This document shows positions 10,100 to 19,832 of a stretch of DNA of 64,000 bases, one piece after another (position 1 is the first letter of the stretch; every line of letters begins with the position of its first letter). The notes under the pieces are model-generated. The model searched no databases. It was not told the origin of the DNA and was given only the letters and a program-made list of their open reading frames with translations. The position numbers were made by a program, and so were the translations under genes. Source of the DNA: Petrosia ficiformis (Eukaryota > Porifera > Demospongiae > Haplosclerida > Petrosiidae); assembly GCA_947044365.1 (NCBI GenBank), contig OX345636.1, positions 2,438,001 to 2,502,000 on the forward strand, read 5' to 3'.

Positions 10100-10653
10100 C
10101 CGTATAGCCGGAAATATTGGCGGAGAAAAAACTTTGACGGTTTGACGGTGTAAACTTAAATTTGTCATTATTAAATCCGTAAAATTAAAAAATACGGTAC
10201 AAAATCACATGTGATCGTCGGCATGTTGAAGATTAGAATGAGAGAAACAATACTGCCTGAAGAGAATGACTGTTCTCTTCTATCTGCTAAGAAGCTCAAG
10301 GAAGTCAACAAGTGCAGCAGTAGAGTCCCGGGATAGCGGAAGTCGAGGTAGATGCCCAACAACAACACCTTTCCTTAGCATTGATACAGGATATTGATCA
10401 AAATCATTGTCTCCTTCTCTTCTGCACTCCAGTTCATCCTCTAGTGTCGGCGTCCATACATTCTTGTAGACATGATGGCCACGTATACAGCTGGTCGTAC
10501 GTATGATTAGTGCTTTCAAACGTATACGCACATGTGTTCAATAAATCCCACCCACGCATAAACACAAATATACCGTCAAAATTAACTCCGTAAACTTTAA
10601 ATTTTCTATTTTTCTAGGCGAAACCGCCAATGTTTTGTTCCGGCAATATTATA
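10100..10653. mobile_element. TA-flanked TIR element carrying a HIRAN-like fragment
   Basis: Left end TA|CCGTATAGCCGGAAATATT with TTGGCGG; the right end carries the inverted GCCGGAA..ATTGGCGG block (CCGCCAATGTTTTGTTCCGG at 10625-10644). Subterminal CCGTAAA..TTTAAA and CCGTCAAA/TTTGACGG motifs recur at both sides. The outermost right bases (CAATATTATA) are diverged. The interior contains the minus-strand HIRAN-like frame. I infer a non-autonomous TA-target element with captured coding DNA. Confidence 0.5.
10280..10531 (-). pseudogene. HIRAN-like domain fragment
   Basis: An open frame of 83 codons contains CIRGHHVYKNVWTPTLEDEL, CRREGDNDFDQYPVS and GVVVGHLPR, the pattern (RG..VY...W.P..GE.L..RRE..N..D..AV.....VVGH.PR) of HIRAN-type modules. 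HIRAN domains of HLTF/Rad5 bind single-stranded 3' DNA ends (known). The second half after GHLPR is frameshifted or unrelated. The frame lies wholly inside a TIR element. Whether it is expressed is unknown; I treat it as a captured fragment. Confidence 0.55.
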
Positions 10654-11439
10654 ATACTTCTACTATAATCACAAAAGTATACAGACTCTTTAACCCACAT
10701 GCTAAAAGAATAACCACAGACCATCAAGTAAAACATGAAAATAAAAACAAAAGCACTAGAACGGAAGAGAGACCTATTATGCCTGTCTAGTTTTTTAAGC
10801 TTAGCACTTTAGCGCGATATAGAGCGCGATATAGATTAATTATTACAATAATATTATTATTATTATTGTAATAATTAAATTTTTTTTTATTTAGGTATAA
10901 TTATGTTTCAGCAGAAGATGAAGAAGGTTTTTAAAACAGGCCAAGCAAGTCCTTAAAATGAATCAAGTCAAGAAGGCGATCAGAAATTGGTTTCTGGATT
11001 GCATACTTATTTTAGTCCTTCGATCCGGAGAAGCCACACCTCCACATCTAAATTTATTCATTATTGTAGAAAGATCAATTGCAATTAACTTGTCATGTGG
11101 ATCTTTGACCAATCATATTCTTAAAAGCTTGTTTAGAAAAGAGAAATAAATATGTAAATAAGCAAAGTGATCCTGATTAGTACTATAAAAGAGAAAGTTG
11201 TATTACATAAATCCAAAGCAAAAGCAACATGTAGAAAATTTCTGGCGCAATTATAGAAGTCAGTTTTGCGCCGCCGACATTCGCATTATGAGACGTGATT
11301 ATCACGTGATCGTTCTTTCGGGTAAAGACATATCTAACTTGATGAGATAAGTGATATTATAGATCTAATCGTAAGTTTTTAAAAATAAATATTGTAGTTA
11401 TTTTTGAAACTAAAAAGTAACTTCAAGTGACCACCATGA

Positions 11440-11571
11440 CTAGATCAAGACACATCTCTGTTTGCAGCATTTGTTTCTCTTCCCTTGACCCCTAAAATTT
11501 GGCTTATACAAGCAGTTGTGGCATTCACCACAGTCTTGAGCCTCACATCCAGAACATTGCCAATCTTTCAT
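11440..11571 (-). CDS. CXXC-type zinc-finger exon or mini-ORF
   Basis: A 43-codon minus-strand frame reads MKDWQCSGCEAQDCGECHNC and continues through NFRGQGKRNK to CCKQRC before a TAG. The spacing CxxC-x4-CGxC-xx-C, then F.G.G..K..C and QRC, is that of a CXXC zinc finger, which binds unmethylated CpG (known for DNMT1, CFP1 and related proteins). Seven of eight zinc cysteines are visible; the first expected Cys is Asp3. A possible acceptor (CACAATAG) lies about 15 nt upstream of the Met, so this could be a last exon beginning EEKMKDW. No other exon was recognised. Confidence 0.45.
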   Translation of the reverse strand: MKDWQCSGCEAQDCGECHNCLYKPNFRGQGKRNKCCKQRCVLI

Positions 11572-12044
11572 TTTTTCTTCCTATTGTGTTGTAAATCTAT
11601 TAGTTAGTGTTCTTTCATTTGTATATATTACAATGATGGTTTAATTCTTATGTACTTTGTAAATGTTCTTTTTGACCATCACTCATGGGAATTGCAGAAA
11701 TAAGTACTGTAATGAATGGTGTGTAGCATAATTACTATTGGGAGAATGTGCAAATAGTCATAAAAATACTTACATGCATGTATCAGGATCTAATTTCTTG
11801 TTTTGTAATTTCTTAGCCTATTAGAATTTTTCATAACTAACACATCTGCAGCCAGTATTGCGTTTATGTACGTCACGCGTATAATTTTCCATCAATTCCC
11901 TGCCATACTTCCAAGAAAGTTAACTTAGTGTGCCAGACGCCCTCTCGCTCGTTAAGGGAGTGGGCAGCTGGGGACGAGACTAATGTGTCTGTTGCAAAAC
12001 TGAAAGAGATATGGCTACCGTAGATTAATTGTCACGCCCAGCAT

Positions 12045-13329
12045 GTGCAAATTGCAAAGATGGCTTCCGAGCTGGAGAGTTTACCAGGAATTGAAATGTT
12101 TATTCGGGAGAAGGTTGAAGTTTACAGGGAAACGCACATAAAAATTAGTGAGGAACTAAAACGTTTATACCCAGGCTTAAGAGGATTGAGTGCAATGAGT
12201 ATACGCCGCTTTTGTATAATTATATTACCGCATCCATAAAACTGCCAGACTAGCTGATTATGTTGATAAGATCATGTCAGTAAATATAATGAAGGTAAAC
12301 ATGTTTTACCATTAAAGGTACAATAAAAAGCTAATTTTTTTTTGAAGGTGGGTGGACAATATGGCAGGAAAACTATGGCCGGTTTACTGAATTCTCAAGG
12401 ATACAGAACTGCAGAAAACCGAATTGGAGCAGCTCTGAAAAGATTGCAATCTGTACAACATCAATGCAGAAGTTTTTTAAGCCTTTATCGCCCCAGCAAT
12501 CCAGTTCCATATGCCAAGTATTTTGGTCACAAAGTACACCTAGATCAAAATGAGAAATTATGCATGTTTGGTGTTACTCGTGTTTTGGCAGTGGATGGCT
12601 TTAGTGGGAAAATAGTTGCTCTATCTACTATGCCTGTCAAGAACTGCACAGTTTAGAAATGATGTGTCTAAACCACCCTATATACAGTCAAGCTCTATAG
12701 AGGTAAAATGTGAAACTATGGGATGTAAAGCAATTTATTATTTCTTTTACAATCATACAGTTGAACGACTGCATGTGGTTAGAAGTTAATGATTGAGTTA
12801 ATTATCCTTTGAAACGAGTCCTTATCAGGATGGCAGAAGCATCTCAGTTTAATATGGACAATCCAATTCTCAAATACTGTTTTTCCTGGTTCACCATTAA
12901 TGTATCAAACTCTGGCCTGAAATTGTTTGTCAGTTTATGGATTGCACATTTTTTCTTCAAGTGAAGTTAGCATTAATAATTGCAAATCTTTTCACAAGGA
13001 GAAGGAGTGGTTTATCAAGGGGCATAACCAATGAAAGAATCCTAGATGACAATCGAACCAGACGCATTGACAGATCTCTTTTCCCAAGTGCTAATGAAAT
13101 CACACAGCAGTACAGGAATAGTGGAGGACAAATTGCAGACGTTCGTCCAGTTGGTGTAGATTCTATTGCTGATAACCCACATAAATGTTCTATTCAGATG
13201 TCCTCGTTTACTGAATACTACCAGTCTTTTGATTTGATATTTCATCAAGTTGTAAATGGAAATGACAGTTCATTCCAAGATGCATTGAAATTTTTTATTG
13301 ATATAACATATCGATTGTCTTCTTCATAA
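12045..13329 (+). pseudogene. integrase-core (rve-type) protein, decayed
   Basis: Pieces appear in the expected order but different frames. A helical N-terminal segment (IREKVEVYRETHIKISEELK ... IRRFC, 12.05-12.21 kb) is followed, after a few-nt shift, by YRIHKTARLADYVDKIM. A probable short intron follows (acceptor TTTTTTGAAG before 12348). The catalytic-core start (YGRKTMAGLL ... HKVHLDQNEK ... AVDGFSGKIV) ends at a TAG at 12654. A decayed stretch (ERL..W.EVND*VNYPLKRVLIRM) and an open 130-codon tail (GITNERILDDNRTRRI ... FHQVVNGNDSSFQDALKFF, 12937-13329) follow. The DQ and DGFSGK motifs resemble the DDE integrase core of metazoan integrase-like proteins. The segment between 12.66 and 12.76 kb, which should hold the second catalytic Asp, is missing. 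It is non-functional. Confidence 0.65.
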
Positions 13330-14399
13330 ATACAGTAGGTGTGTCTGCTGGGGAGTGTAAAATGTGCTCAAAAGATTTTACCTATGTGACTGTCACTAAT
13401 ATTCATTATTCTTTTATATTTTATTATAACAATAATATTTTGCCCATGTGACTAAATGTCATGTGACTGATTATTATTCAGTATTATTTCATATTTTATT
13501 CTATTCATTTTATTCATTACTGTATTCTATAATTATGTTAAGTAACAAAAATCCAAGTGTTAAACAAGTCTGATAAGTAGCGATGTCAAAATGAAATCAA
13601 AATTCAAAATTTTAAATTTGATTTTAAGTGATAACAAAAATGAAATCAAAATTCAAATTTTAAAATTCAATTTCAAGTGATAACAAAATGATGCTGTATA
13701 AATCATTTTTAGACTTTAGTGATAGTTGTCTACAGTGCGGAAGCAAATGGTACATTTAAACTTTGTAAGATATGAGTTATAACATGAAAGAAACGAAAAG
13801 TTTAGCAAAATCAACTGTCAATGTAAATGAAAATTGCTTGAACCAAAAGTGCATTGACCCAGAGGATGGTATTTCATCAGAGACGTTTACCATATCTGAT
13901 ATATAGAGATATTGTTAACCTTATCAGTTCTTCAATTAACCATCCATCTGTTCATTTAGTGGTCTGAGTAGCACAAGGTGTATCTTGGTGCCGTTTATGG
14001 AATTTGGCATTGGATAGAGGAGTGCGCAACTACACCGTATTGTATGTCACTTAAGTCATTATATTTTTTGGAATTTCTTCTGTCCTATATATATGTGATG
14101 TCACCTTGATTCCTACAGTGACATGGCTATCACATCTCTGCAATTCTTTGAACTATTGCATGTGTTGGGCCTAGTTGCATATTCGTGTTATAGGCAGAAA
14201 GAAGCAATCTTCTTCAGTTTAGAACTCCTAGACTTTAAAATGCATGCTTTAAAATAACCAGACCAGGAAAGTGTCAATGGACCTAACAACAGTAATACAG
14301 TCAATGAATTACAGTCATGAAGATAGTAATATGTGTGATGATAGGAAATGTAGATCAAGCATTTGTGATGATTCGTATCTTAGTAAAGTTAGTTAGCAG
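13330..14399. other. non-coding; short 50-bp tandem duplication
   Basis: At 13587-13688 the AATGAAATCAAAATTCAAA ... AAGTGATAAC unit occurs twice in tandem. Nothing else is recognisable. Confidence 0.5.
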
Positions 14400-14452
14400 T
14401 TATAGTGTATATATAATTATAATTATACATTATATATAATTATATATATATA

Positions 14453-14488
<36 letters not shown>

Positions 14489-14524
14489 TATATATATATA
14501 TCTAATTATATATATATATATATA
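14400..14524. repeat. AT dinucleotide satellite
   Basis: Mostly (AT)n with interspersed AATTATA. It abuts the left end of the foldback MITE. Confidence 0.85.
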
Positions 14525-14831
14525 CAAGAATAATAAAAAACATTTTCAATAAAAATGAAAGAAGATGTAGGGATGTCAAAACCCAAAAAGCAAGCAAACA
14601 AGGTTGGGAAGCTAACTTAGGACCCAAAATTAAACAAACCACTTCCATATAACCCTACTTAAGTGCTTACACCTCTGTACAAAGAGCTGTAATTATGTAG
14701 GGTTATATGGAAGTGGTTTGTTTAATTTCGGGTCCTAAGTTAGCTTCCCAACCTTGTTTGCTTGCTTTTTGGGTTTTGACATCCCTACATCTTCTTTCAT
14801 TTTTATTGAAAATGTTTTTTATTATTCTTGT
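14525..14831. mobile_element. foldback MITE, ~130-bp arms (copy 1)
   Basis: The arms 14525-14650 and 14695-14831 are near-perfect inverted repeats (AAGAATAATAAAAAACATTT at the outer ends; AGGGATGTCAAAACCCAAAA inside; GTAGGGTTATATGGAAGTGG near the loop), around a ~45-bp loop. A second copy lies at 30774-31080. Partial copies occur at 49.06-49.15, 51.15-51.24 and 59.88-60.12 kb. No coding capacity. I found no clear target duplication. Confidence 0.8.
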
Positions 14832-15430
14832 TTTCATTGATTTTTTTCTAAACGATGTGAATGTTTTTTTTGTAGATTGCAGAAATACTATATATCATTA
14901 TGAAATCATGCAATCAAAAATGCATTAAAATTTGTTCATCAATGAAGGTCAGTCTTTTGTTTATGTATTGATTATCATTCTCTTTCACTTACAGATGATC
15001 TATTCACTTACATCACTGTCTGCAGTCCTACAAGAAGTAGTGTCAGTCACTGTGTCAACCATTCAGTATTCCAATGCTTATCATAGTATACAATATTATT
15101 ATACAATTGCTTTAATATTAATAATTATTATATTCATTATTAGTATTTGCTCACAAACTCACAAATGTTATTACAATGCCAAACACTTCCACCTTTTCAG
15201 CTTCCATGTTAAGAGTATACAAATGCGCATGCGTAATTAAATTCCACTTGGGAAAACGGCGTCCAATTCCAGATCAAATCTTTGTAGTCGTTGAGACTGT
15301 CTTCTTTCATAGTATCTGAAGATATCATCTCGATACTTTACGACCAGAATTTTACTATAAATGCGACGGGAATGGTGCTAGAATCATCGTGATAGGTCAA
15401 CAAACAAAAAAATGATTTGTCTGGAAAATA
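14525..15430. repeat. block duplicated at 30.8-32.3 kb
   Basis: Beyond the MITE, similarity to the 30.77-32.35 kb region continues: CAGTCTTTT ... TTTCACTTACAG near 14.95-15.0 and 31.24-31.31 kb, TTGAGACT.TCTT.TTTCAT near 15.29 and 32.22 kb, and AACAAACAAAAAAATGATTT near 15.40 and 32.32 kb. The copy at 31 kb is longer because a piggyBac-like MITE has landed in it. So the two MITEs were duplicated together with flanking DNA, or they form part of a larger element. No gene is evident. Confidence 0.6.
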
Positions 15431-16187
15431 ATATTAATAATAATATTGTTGTTATGAAGAACAATATTCCTACTATAAAATTAATTGATTTCTTTTTACA
15501 TAATTATTTTTGCTTGCATTTTTATCCTATCATTATTTCATTGCATAAGTTGCAATTGGGTATCATGCAGATTGAATTTAAATTGAGCCACCTTGTCATA
15601 ATTATTTGTGATTAGTGTTAATTATCATTATTAATTTATACATTTTGCTAACCTTTAAAGTTCCTGAATAAATGTAATAATTAATAGTTCAGGAGCTTGT
15701 CCCTTGGTTGATGACAATCAGTCCTTTAATCATTGTAAACACTACCTTTGAGATACTTTGAGATACAAGAGTACTATCATTCCCTGCTACAGCTCTAATA
15801 TATGTTTAGTATTCTATTGATACTCTCTCTAATTGGTTCAACAGATTGGCTTCTTTCATTTCACCGCCGAGTCAGATTAACGTGAAAGAAGCCAATCATT
15901 TATTCAGGAACTTTAAAGGTTAGCAAAATGTTTAAATTAATAATGATAATTAACACTAATCACAAATAATTATGACAAGGTGGCTCAATTTAAATTCAAT
16001 CTGCATGATACCCAATTGCAACTTATGCAATGAAATAATGATAGGATAAAAATGCAAGTAAAAATAATTATGTAAAAAGAAATCAATTAATTTTATAGTA
16101 GGAATATTGTTCTTCATAACAACAATATTATTATTAATATTATTTTCCAGACAAATCATTTTTTTGTTTGTTGACCTATCACGATGA
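15392..16187. repeat. nested palindrome: 280-bp arms
   Basis: 15392-15670 and 15905-16187 are inverted copies, nearly identical. Each contains the same 67-codon frame, with one residue different, which I do not regard as a gene. The right arm is inserted in the left arm of the larger inverted duplication: the 19.4-kb counterpart has only CCCGCCT at this point. A copy of GTGAAAGAAGCCAAT at the junction suggests replication template switching. Confidence 0.8.
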
Positions 16188-16202
16188 TAACATTTAAAAG
16201 TC

Positions 16203-16210
16203 TATAAATA
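16203..16210 (+). promoter_or_regulatory. TATA box of the left secreted-protein gene
   Basis: TATAAATA lies 64 nt upstream of the ATG. The same element is present at the same distance in the right copy. Confidence 0.5.
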
Positions 16211-16273
16211 GCGAAGTGGGTATTTATATTTTCCAGTCTATCTAATAACGTATTTATTAGTCTCAAAACCAGT

Positions 16274-16957
16274 ATGATAAAAATTGCTGCGGTACTCCTT
16301 TTTGTTATTTCGTCGACAACTGCCCTTCGTAATCCCACCAGGCACATAATACGCGATGTACACCAAGAAGTGTTTCTGAAACGTTCTTTTGAAACTCGGC
16401 AATCTTCATGTGATTCAATAATTGAAGATTGTAATGATAGGATTATCGCGTTAGCTCAACAACATGATCTTACTACTAACGAAGGACTCGCCAGATTTCT
16501 CAGTGATGTTGTTGTTCTACAATGTGGAAGCTGTTTTGAAGAATATGAAAGTTTTTATAGATGTACTGGTGATGATGAACTTGCTGAACAATTGAGAGAA
16601 GCTGATTGTGCTCGTTCTGATATCGATGGCAAGTATTGTGCAGAATCCCTGTATGATGGAATTGCTAATGGAGATCTTCCTGCTTGTGATGAGGAAGATG
16701 ATGTTTGCGTTGCTACATGCCAAGATCTCCGCAATTTACGTACCTATTGGGGATGCTGTACAGCCTCTTTTGAACAACATGGATTCCTTGCTAACACTAC
16801 ACAAGAATATGATGATTGTGATGCTACACTAGGTGAACCTTGTTCTGATGGAAAACCTACAGATGGAGGATCAGATGAACCAGATTCTGGTGTATCTGTT
16901 GTTCCAGTTTTTCTTGTAATAGCAGTGCTTCTCTTCATAACTTCCAGTGTTTTTTGA
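16274..16957 (+). CDS. secreted Cys-rich protein, probable GPI anchor (copy A)
   Basis: Single-exon ORF of 227 codons. Residues 1-17 are a signal peptide (MIKIAAVLLFVISSTTA) followed by a basic stretch with a Lys-Arg site (LKRSF), so a short propeptide may be removed. The mature region has 14 cysteines, an even number that fits disulfide pairing, in acidic sequence: SSCDSIIEDC, LQCGSCFEEY, ADCARSDIDGKYC, ACDEEDDVC, WGCC. One N-glycosylation sequon, NTTQ, lies near residue 178. The tail has a flexible SDGKPTDGGSDEPDSG segment, then an uncharged hydrophobic end (VPVFLVIAVLLFITSSVF) with no cytoplasmic charges, which is the form of a GPI-attachment signal. I recognise no named family. The protein is identical to the copy at 18618-19301. 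It likely sits on or is shed from the cell surface; its partner is unknown. Confidence 0.85.
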   Translation: MIKIAAVLLFVISSTTALRNPTRHIIRDVHQEVFLKRSFETRQSSCDSIIEDCNDRIIALAQQHDLTTNEGLARFLSDVVVLQCGSCFEEYESFYRCTGDDELAEQLREADCARSDIDGKYCAESLYDGIANGDLPACDEEDDVCVATCQDLRNLRTYWGCCTASFEQHGFLANTTQEYDDCDATLGEPCSDGKPTDGGSDEPDSGVSVVPVFLVIAVLLFITSSVF

Positions 16958-17408
16958 ATACATGATGAATATATGAATCATGTGTGTATATATATAATTA
17001 TGTATATAATGTAGTAGACACTCAGATATGTGAATTGTTTTGTAGTTTAGATTATAATGCATGAATACTTGAGCTTTTTTTTTTTGTTGGTATATACTCT
17101 TCATAATTATTCTTCTGAAAACTTTGTTCGGCTGGCTTTTTGATGTTACTTTAAAAGCAAAAGAATATTAGAATAGCCGGTTGATATATAGACTTGCTTT
17201 CTAGCTAGTTCTAGTGAGAAAGAAAGTGATGTTGAGAGAATAAATGAAAAACAGCCTTCCCTTGCGGACTTGGGTGGATGCAGAAATAATCATAAGCAAG
17301 ATTGAAGTGACTGTTAGATTGCTCCAGTAGGTCCAGAAAGTTGCAAAGAGCCTGCATTCAGTTGCAGCGAAAGGTTTACTGTGATGCTGAGCCACACCTC
17401 GCTCACAC

Positions 17409-17470
17409 CTAGTCTCGCGTAGCCAGCCCCTCCCACGTCGGAGTGGGAGGGGCTGGATACGCGAGACTAG
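17409..17470. repeat. perfect-arm hairpin (28-bp arms)
   Basis: Left arm CTAGTCTCGCGTAGCCAGCC.. (17409-17436) pairs with 17443-17470 around a 6-nt loop, with one mismatch region. GC-rich against an AT-rich background. The CTAGTCTC end motif recurs in the MITE at 21.5 kb and in reverse near 11.98 kb. Confidence 0.8.
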
Positions 17471-17624
17471 CTCCCACCAGACATGCGCTAGCTCAAGGTG
17501 GGTGTGGTTAAAATAACAGGTATCTCCGGACACACCCTAACTTCGGACAGTTATACAAATTTCGTATTCGTTTTCAACAAAGAGCAGCATTGCAACTACA
17601 ATAGTTCTACTGTTACTAGCTAAA

Positions 17625-17690
17625 CAAAAATACGCAATTCACACTAACTAGTAGTACTACTACTACTCGTTAGTGTGAATCGCGTATTTG
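17625..17690. repeat. hairpin with TAC-repeat loop
   Basis: CAAAAATACGC.AATTCACACTAAC (17625-17648) pairs with 17669-17690; the loop is TAGTAGTACTACTACTAC-like. Probably a tiny MITE. Confidence 0.6.
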
Positions 17691-17912
17691 TGAGTAAATA
17701 ATGTATTGCATACTCATTGTATCATGCTCATTTTCAAGCATATGTGTGTAGCTAGTGACAATAGGTTAAAAATCAGCGCGCTTCTCTCGCCCTTACACTA
17801 TTTTTTTTTGTTTGTTATTCATGCATATAATCTAATACACTTTAAACTACAAAACAATTCACAATCTGAGTGTCTATATATTATAATCATACGTGATGCA
17901 TAATTATATGTA

Positions 17913-18347
17913 TCAAAATAAACTAGAAGTTATCAAGGCAAATACTGCAATCACAAGAAATGCTGGAGTAGCAAACACACCAGAACAAGGTTCACCTAGT
18001 GTAGCATCACAATCATCATATTCTTGTGTAGTGTTAGTAAGTATTCCATATTGTTCAAAAGAACTTGTACAGCATCCCAAATTGCTACGCAAATTGCGGA
18101 GATCTCGGCATGTAGCTTCACAAACATCATCTTCCTCATCACAAGCACGAATATTTCCATTAGCGATTCGATCAAATAATGATTCTGCACAATACTTGCC
18201 ATCAATATCAGAACGAGCACAATCAGCTTCTGTCAATTGTTCAGCAAGATCATCATCACCAGTACACCTATAAAAACGTTGATATTCATCAAAACAGCGT
18301 CCACATTGTAGGACAGCAACATCGCTGAAAAATCTGGCTGTATTCAT
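17913..18347 (-). pseudogene. 5'-truncated paralogue of the secreted Cys-rich protein
   Basis: A minus-strand frame of 144 codons aligns with residues from about 70 to the end of the 227-residue protein (AVLQCGRCFDEYQRFYRCTG, ADCARSDIDGKYC, LGCC, NTTQEYDDC, hydrophobic tail). It differs at many positions and lacks the GKPTDGGSDEPDSG linker. Similarity begins at GCCAGATTT and is preceded by unrelated sequence, so the signal peptide and N-terminal cysteines are missing. An upstream exon is conceivable, since AATACAG precedes the homology, but the family is otherwise single-exon. The 3' flank (17.83-17.91 kb) is also homologous to that of the full copies. It lies in the spacer of the inverted duplication, in the same direction as the right copy: an older tandem duplicate. 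Confidence 0.7.
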
Positions 18348-18617
18348 TGCATTGGAAAACAGGGATCTTCAGCACTTCTTCATACAGACATTCTTATAAC
18401 AGTACATGCATTTTGACTTAAACTAGTGGTTAATGTTGACTGAAAGAAACTATTTTTCAGAAGAATAATTATGAAGAGTATATACCAACAAAAAAAAAAA
18501 GCTCAAGTATTCATGCATTATAATCTAAACTACAAAACAATTCACATATCTGAGTGTCTACTACATTATATACATAATTATATATATACACACATGATTC
18601 ATATATTCATCATGTAT

Positions 18618-19301
18618 TCAAAAAACACTGGAAGTTATGAAGAGAAGCACTGCTATTACAAGAAAAACTGGAACAACAGATACACCAGAATCTGGTTCAT
18701 CTGATCCTCCATCTGTAGGTTTTCCATCAGAACAAGGTTCACCTAGTGTAGCATCACAATCATCATATTCTTGTGTAGTGTTAGCAAGGAATCCATGTTG
18801 TTCAAAAGAGGCTGTACAGCATCCCCAATAGGTACGTAAATTGCGGAGATCTTGGCATGTAGCAACGCAAACATCATCTTCCTCATCACAAGCAGGAAGA
18901 TCTCCATTAGCAATTCCATCATACAGGGATTCTGCACAATACTTGCCATCGATATCAGAACGAGCACAATCAGCTTCTCTCAATTGTTCAGCAAGTTCAT
19001 CATCACCAGTACATCTATAAAAACTTTCATATTCTTCAAAACAGCTTCCACATTGTAGAACAACAACATCACTGAGAAATCTGGCGAGTCCTTCGTTAGT
19101 AGTAAGATCATGTTGTTGAGCTAACGCGATAATCCTATCATTACAATCTTCAATTATTGAATCACATGAAGATTGCCGAGTTTCAAAAGAACGTTTCAGA
19201 AACACTTCTTGGTGTACATCGCGTATTATGTGCCTGGTGGGATTACGAAGGGCAGTTGTCGACGAAATAACAAAAAGGAGTACCGCAGCAATTTTTATCA
19301 T
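18618..19301 (-). CDS. secreted Cys-rich protein, probable GPI anchor (copy B)
   Basis: 227 codons, same protein sequence as copy A with the opposite orientation. The signal peptide, 14 cysteines, acidic linker and GPI-type hydrophobic tail are all retained. The promoter (TATA at 19365-19372) and the 3' region are within the duplicated arm, so the two genes should be regulated alike; they converge on the 1.3-kb spacer. Lack of synonymous differences points to recent duplication or gene conversion between arms. An assembly artefact from a haplotype joined head to head is an alternative explanation. Confidence 0.85.
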   Translation of the reverse strand: MIKIAAVLLFVISSTTALRNPTRHIIRDVHQEVFLKRSFETRQSSCDSIIEDCNDRIIALAQQHDLTTNEGLARFLSDVVVLQCGSCFEEYESFYRCTGDDELAEQLREADCARSDIDGKYCAESLYDGIANGDLPACDEEDDVCVATCQDLRNLRTYWGCCTASFEQHGFLANTTQEYDDCDATLGEPCSDGKPTDGGSDEPDSGVSVVPVFLVIAVLLFITSSVF

Positions 19302-19364
19302 ACTGGTTTTGAGACTAATAAATACGTTATTAGATAGACTGGAAAATATAATTACCCACTTCGC

Positions 19365-19372
19365 TATTTATA
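19365..19372 (-). promoter_or_regulatory. TATA box of the right secreted-protein gene
   Basis: TATAAATA on the minus strand, 64 nt upstream of the ATG at 19301, as in copy A. Confidence 0.5.
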
Positions 19373-19832
19373 GACTTTTAAATGTTATAGGCGGGGTTAA
19401 TCTGACTCGGCGGTGAAATGAAAGAAGCCAATCTGTTGAACCAATTAGAGAGAGTATCAATAGAATACTAAACATATATTAGAGCTGTAGCAGGGAATGA
19501 TAGTACTCTTGTATCTCAAAGTATCTCAAAGGTAGTGTTTACAATGATTAAAGGACTGATTGTCATCAACCAAGGGACAAGCTCCTGAACTATTAATTAT
19601 TACATTTATTCAGGAACTTTGAAGGTTAGCAAAATGTATAAATTAATAATGATAATTAACACTAATCACAAATAATTATGACAAGGTGGCTCAATTTAAA
19701 TTCAATCTGCATGATACCCAATTGCAACTTATGCAATGAAATAATGATAGGATAAAAATGCAAGCAAAAATAATTATGTAAAAAGAAATCAATTAATTTT
19801 ATAGTAGGAATATTGTTCTTCATAACAACATG

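Larger units (their letters stand above)
15446..17122. repeat. left arm of large inverted duplication
   Basis: Excluding the 300-bp insertion at about 15888-16187, this arm is the reverse complement of 18454-19832 with almost no differences. One substitution is visible upstream of the gene (TATTTATAT versus TAATTATAT). The arm carries a complete gene with its promoter and 3' region. The near-identity means a recent duplication or ongoing gene conversion. Confidence 0.9.
18454..19832. repeat. right arm of large inverted duplication
   Basis: Reverse complement of 15446-15887 joined to 16188-17122. It ends at 19832 where TGTTGTTATGAAGAACAATA (read on the minus strand) meets unique sequence. It lacks the nested 300-bp palindromic insertion, so it shows the older structure. 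Confidence 0.9.

Noticed and set aside
15412..16159. A 67-codon frame present twice (identical but for one residue)
   Set aside because: Its identity comes from the palindrome arms; the sequence is low-complexity AT-rich and has no signal or domain.
18637..19058. Open frames opposite the secreted-protein genes
   Set aside because: Antisense shadows of the real ORFs, repeated in both arms for that reason.
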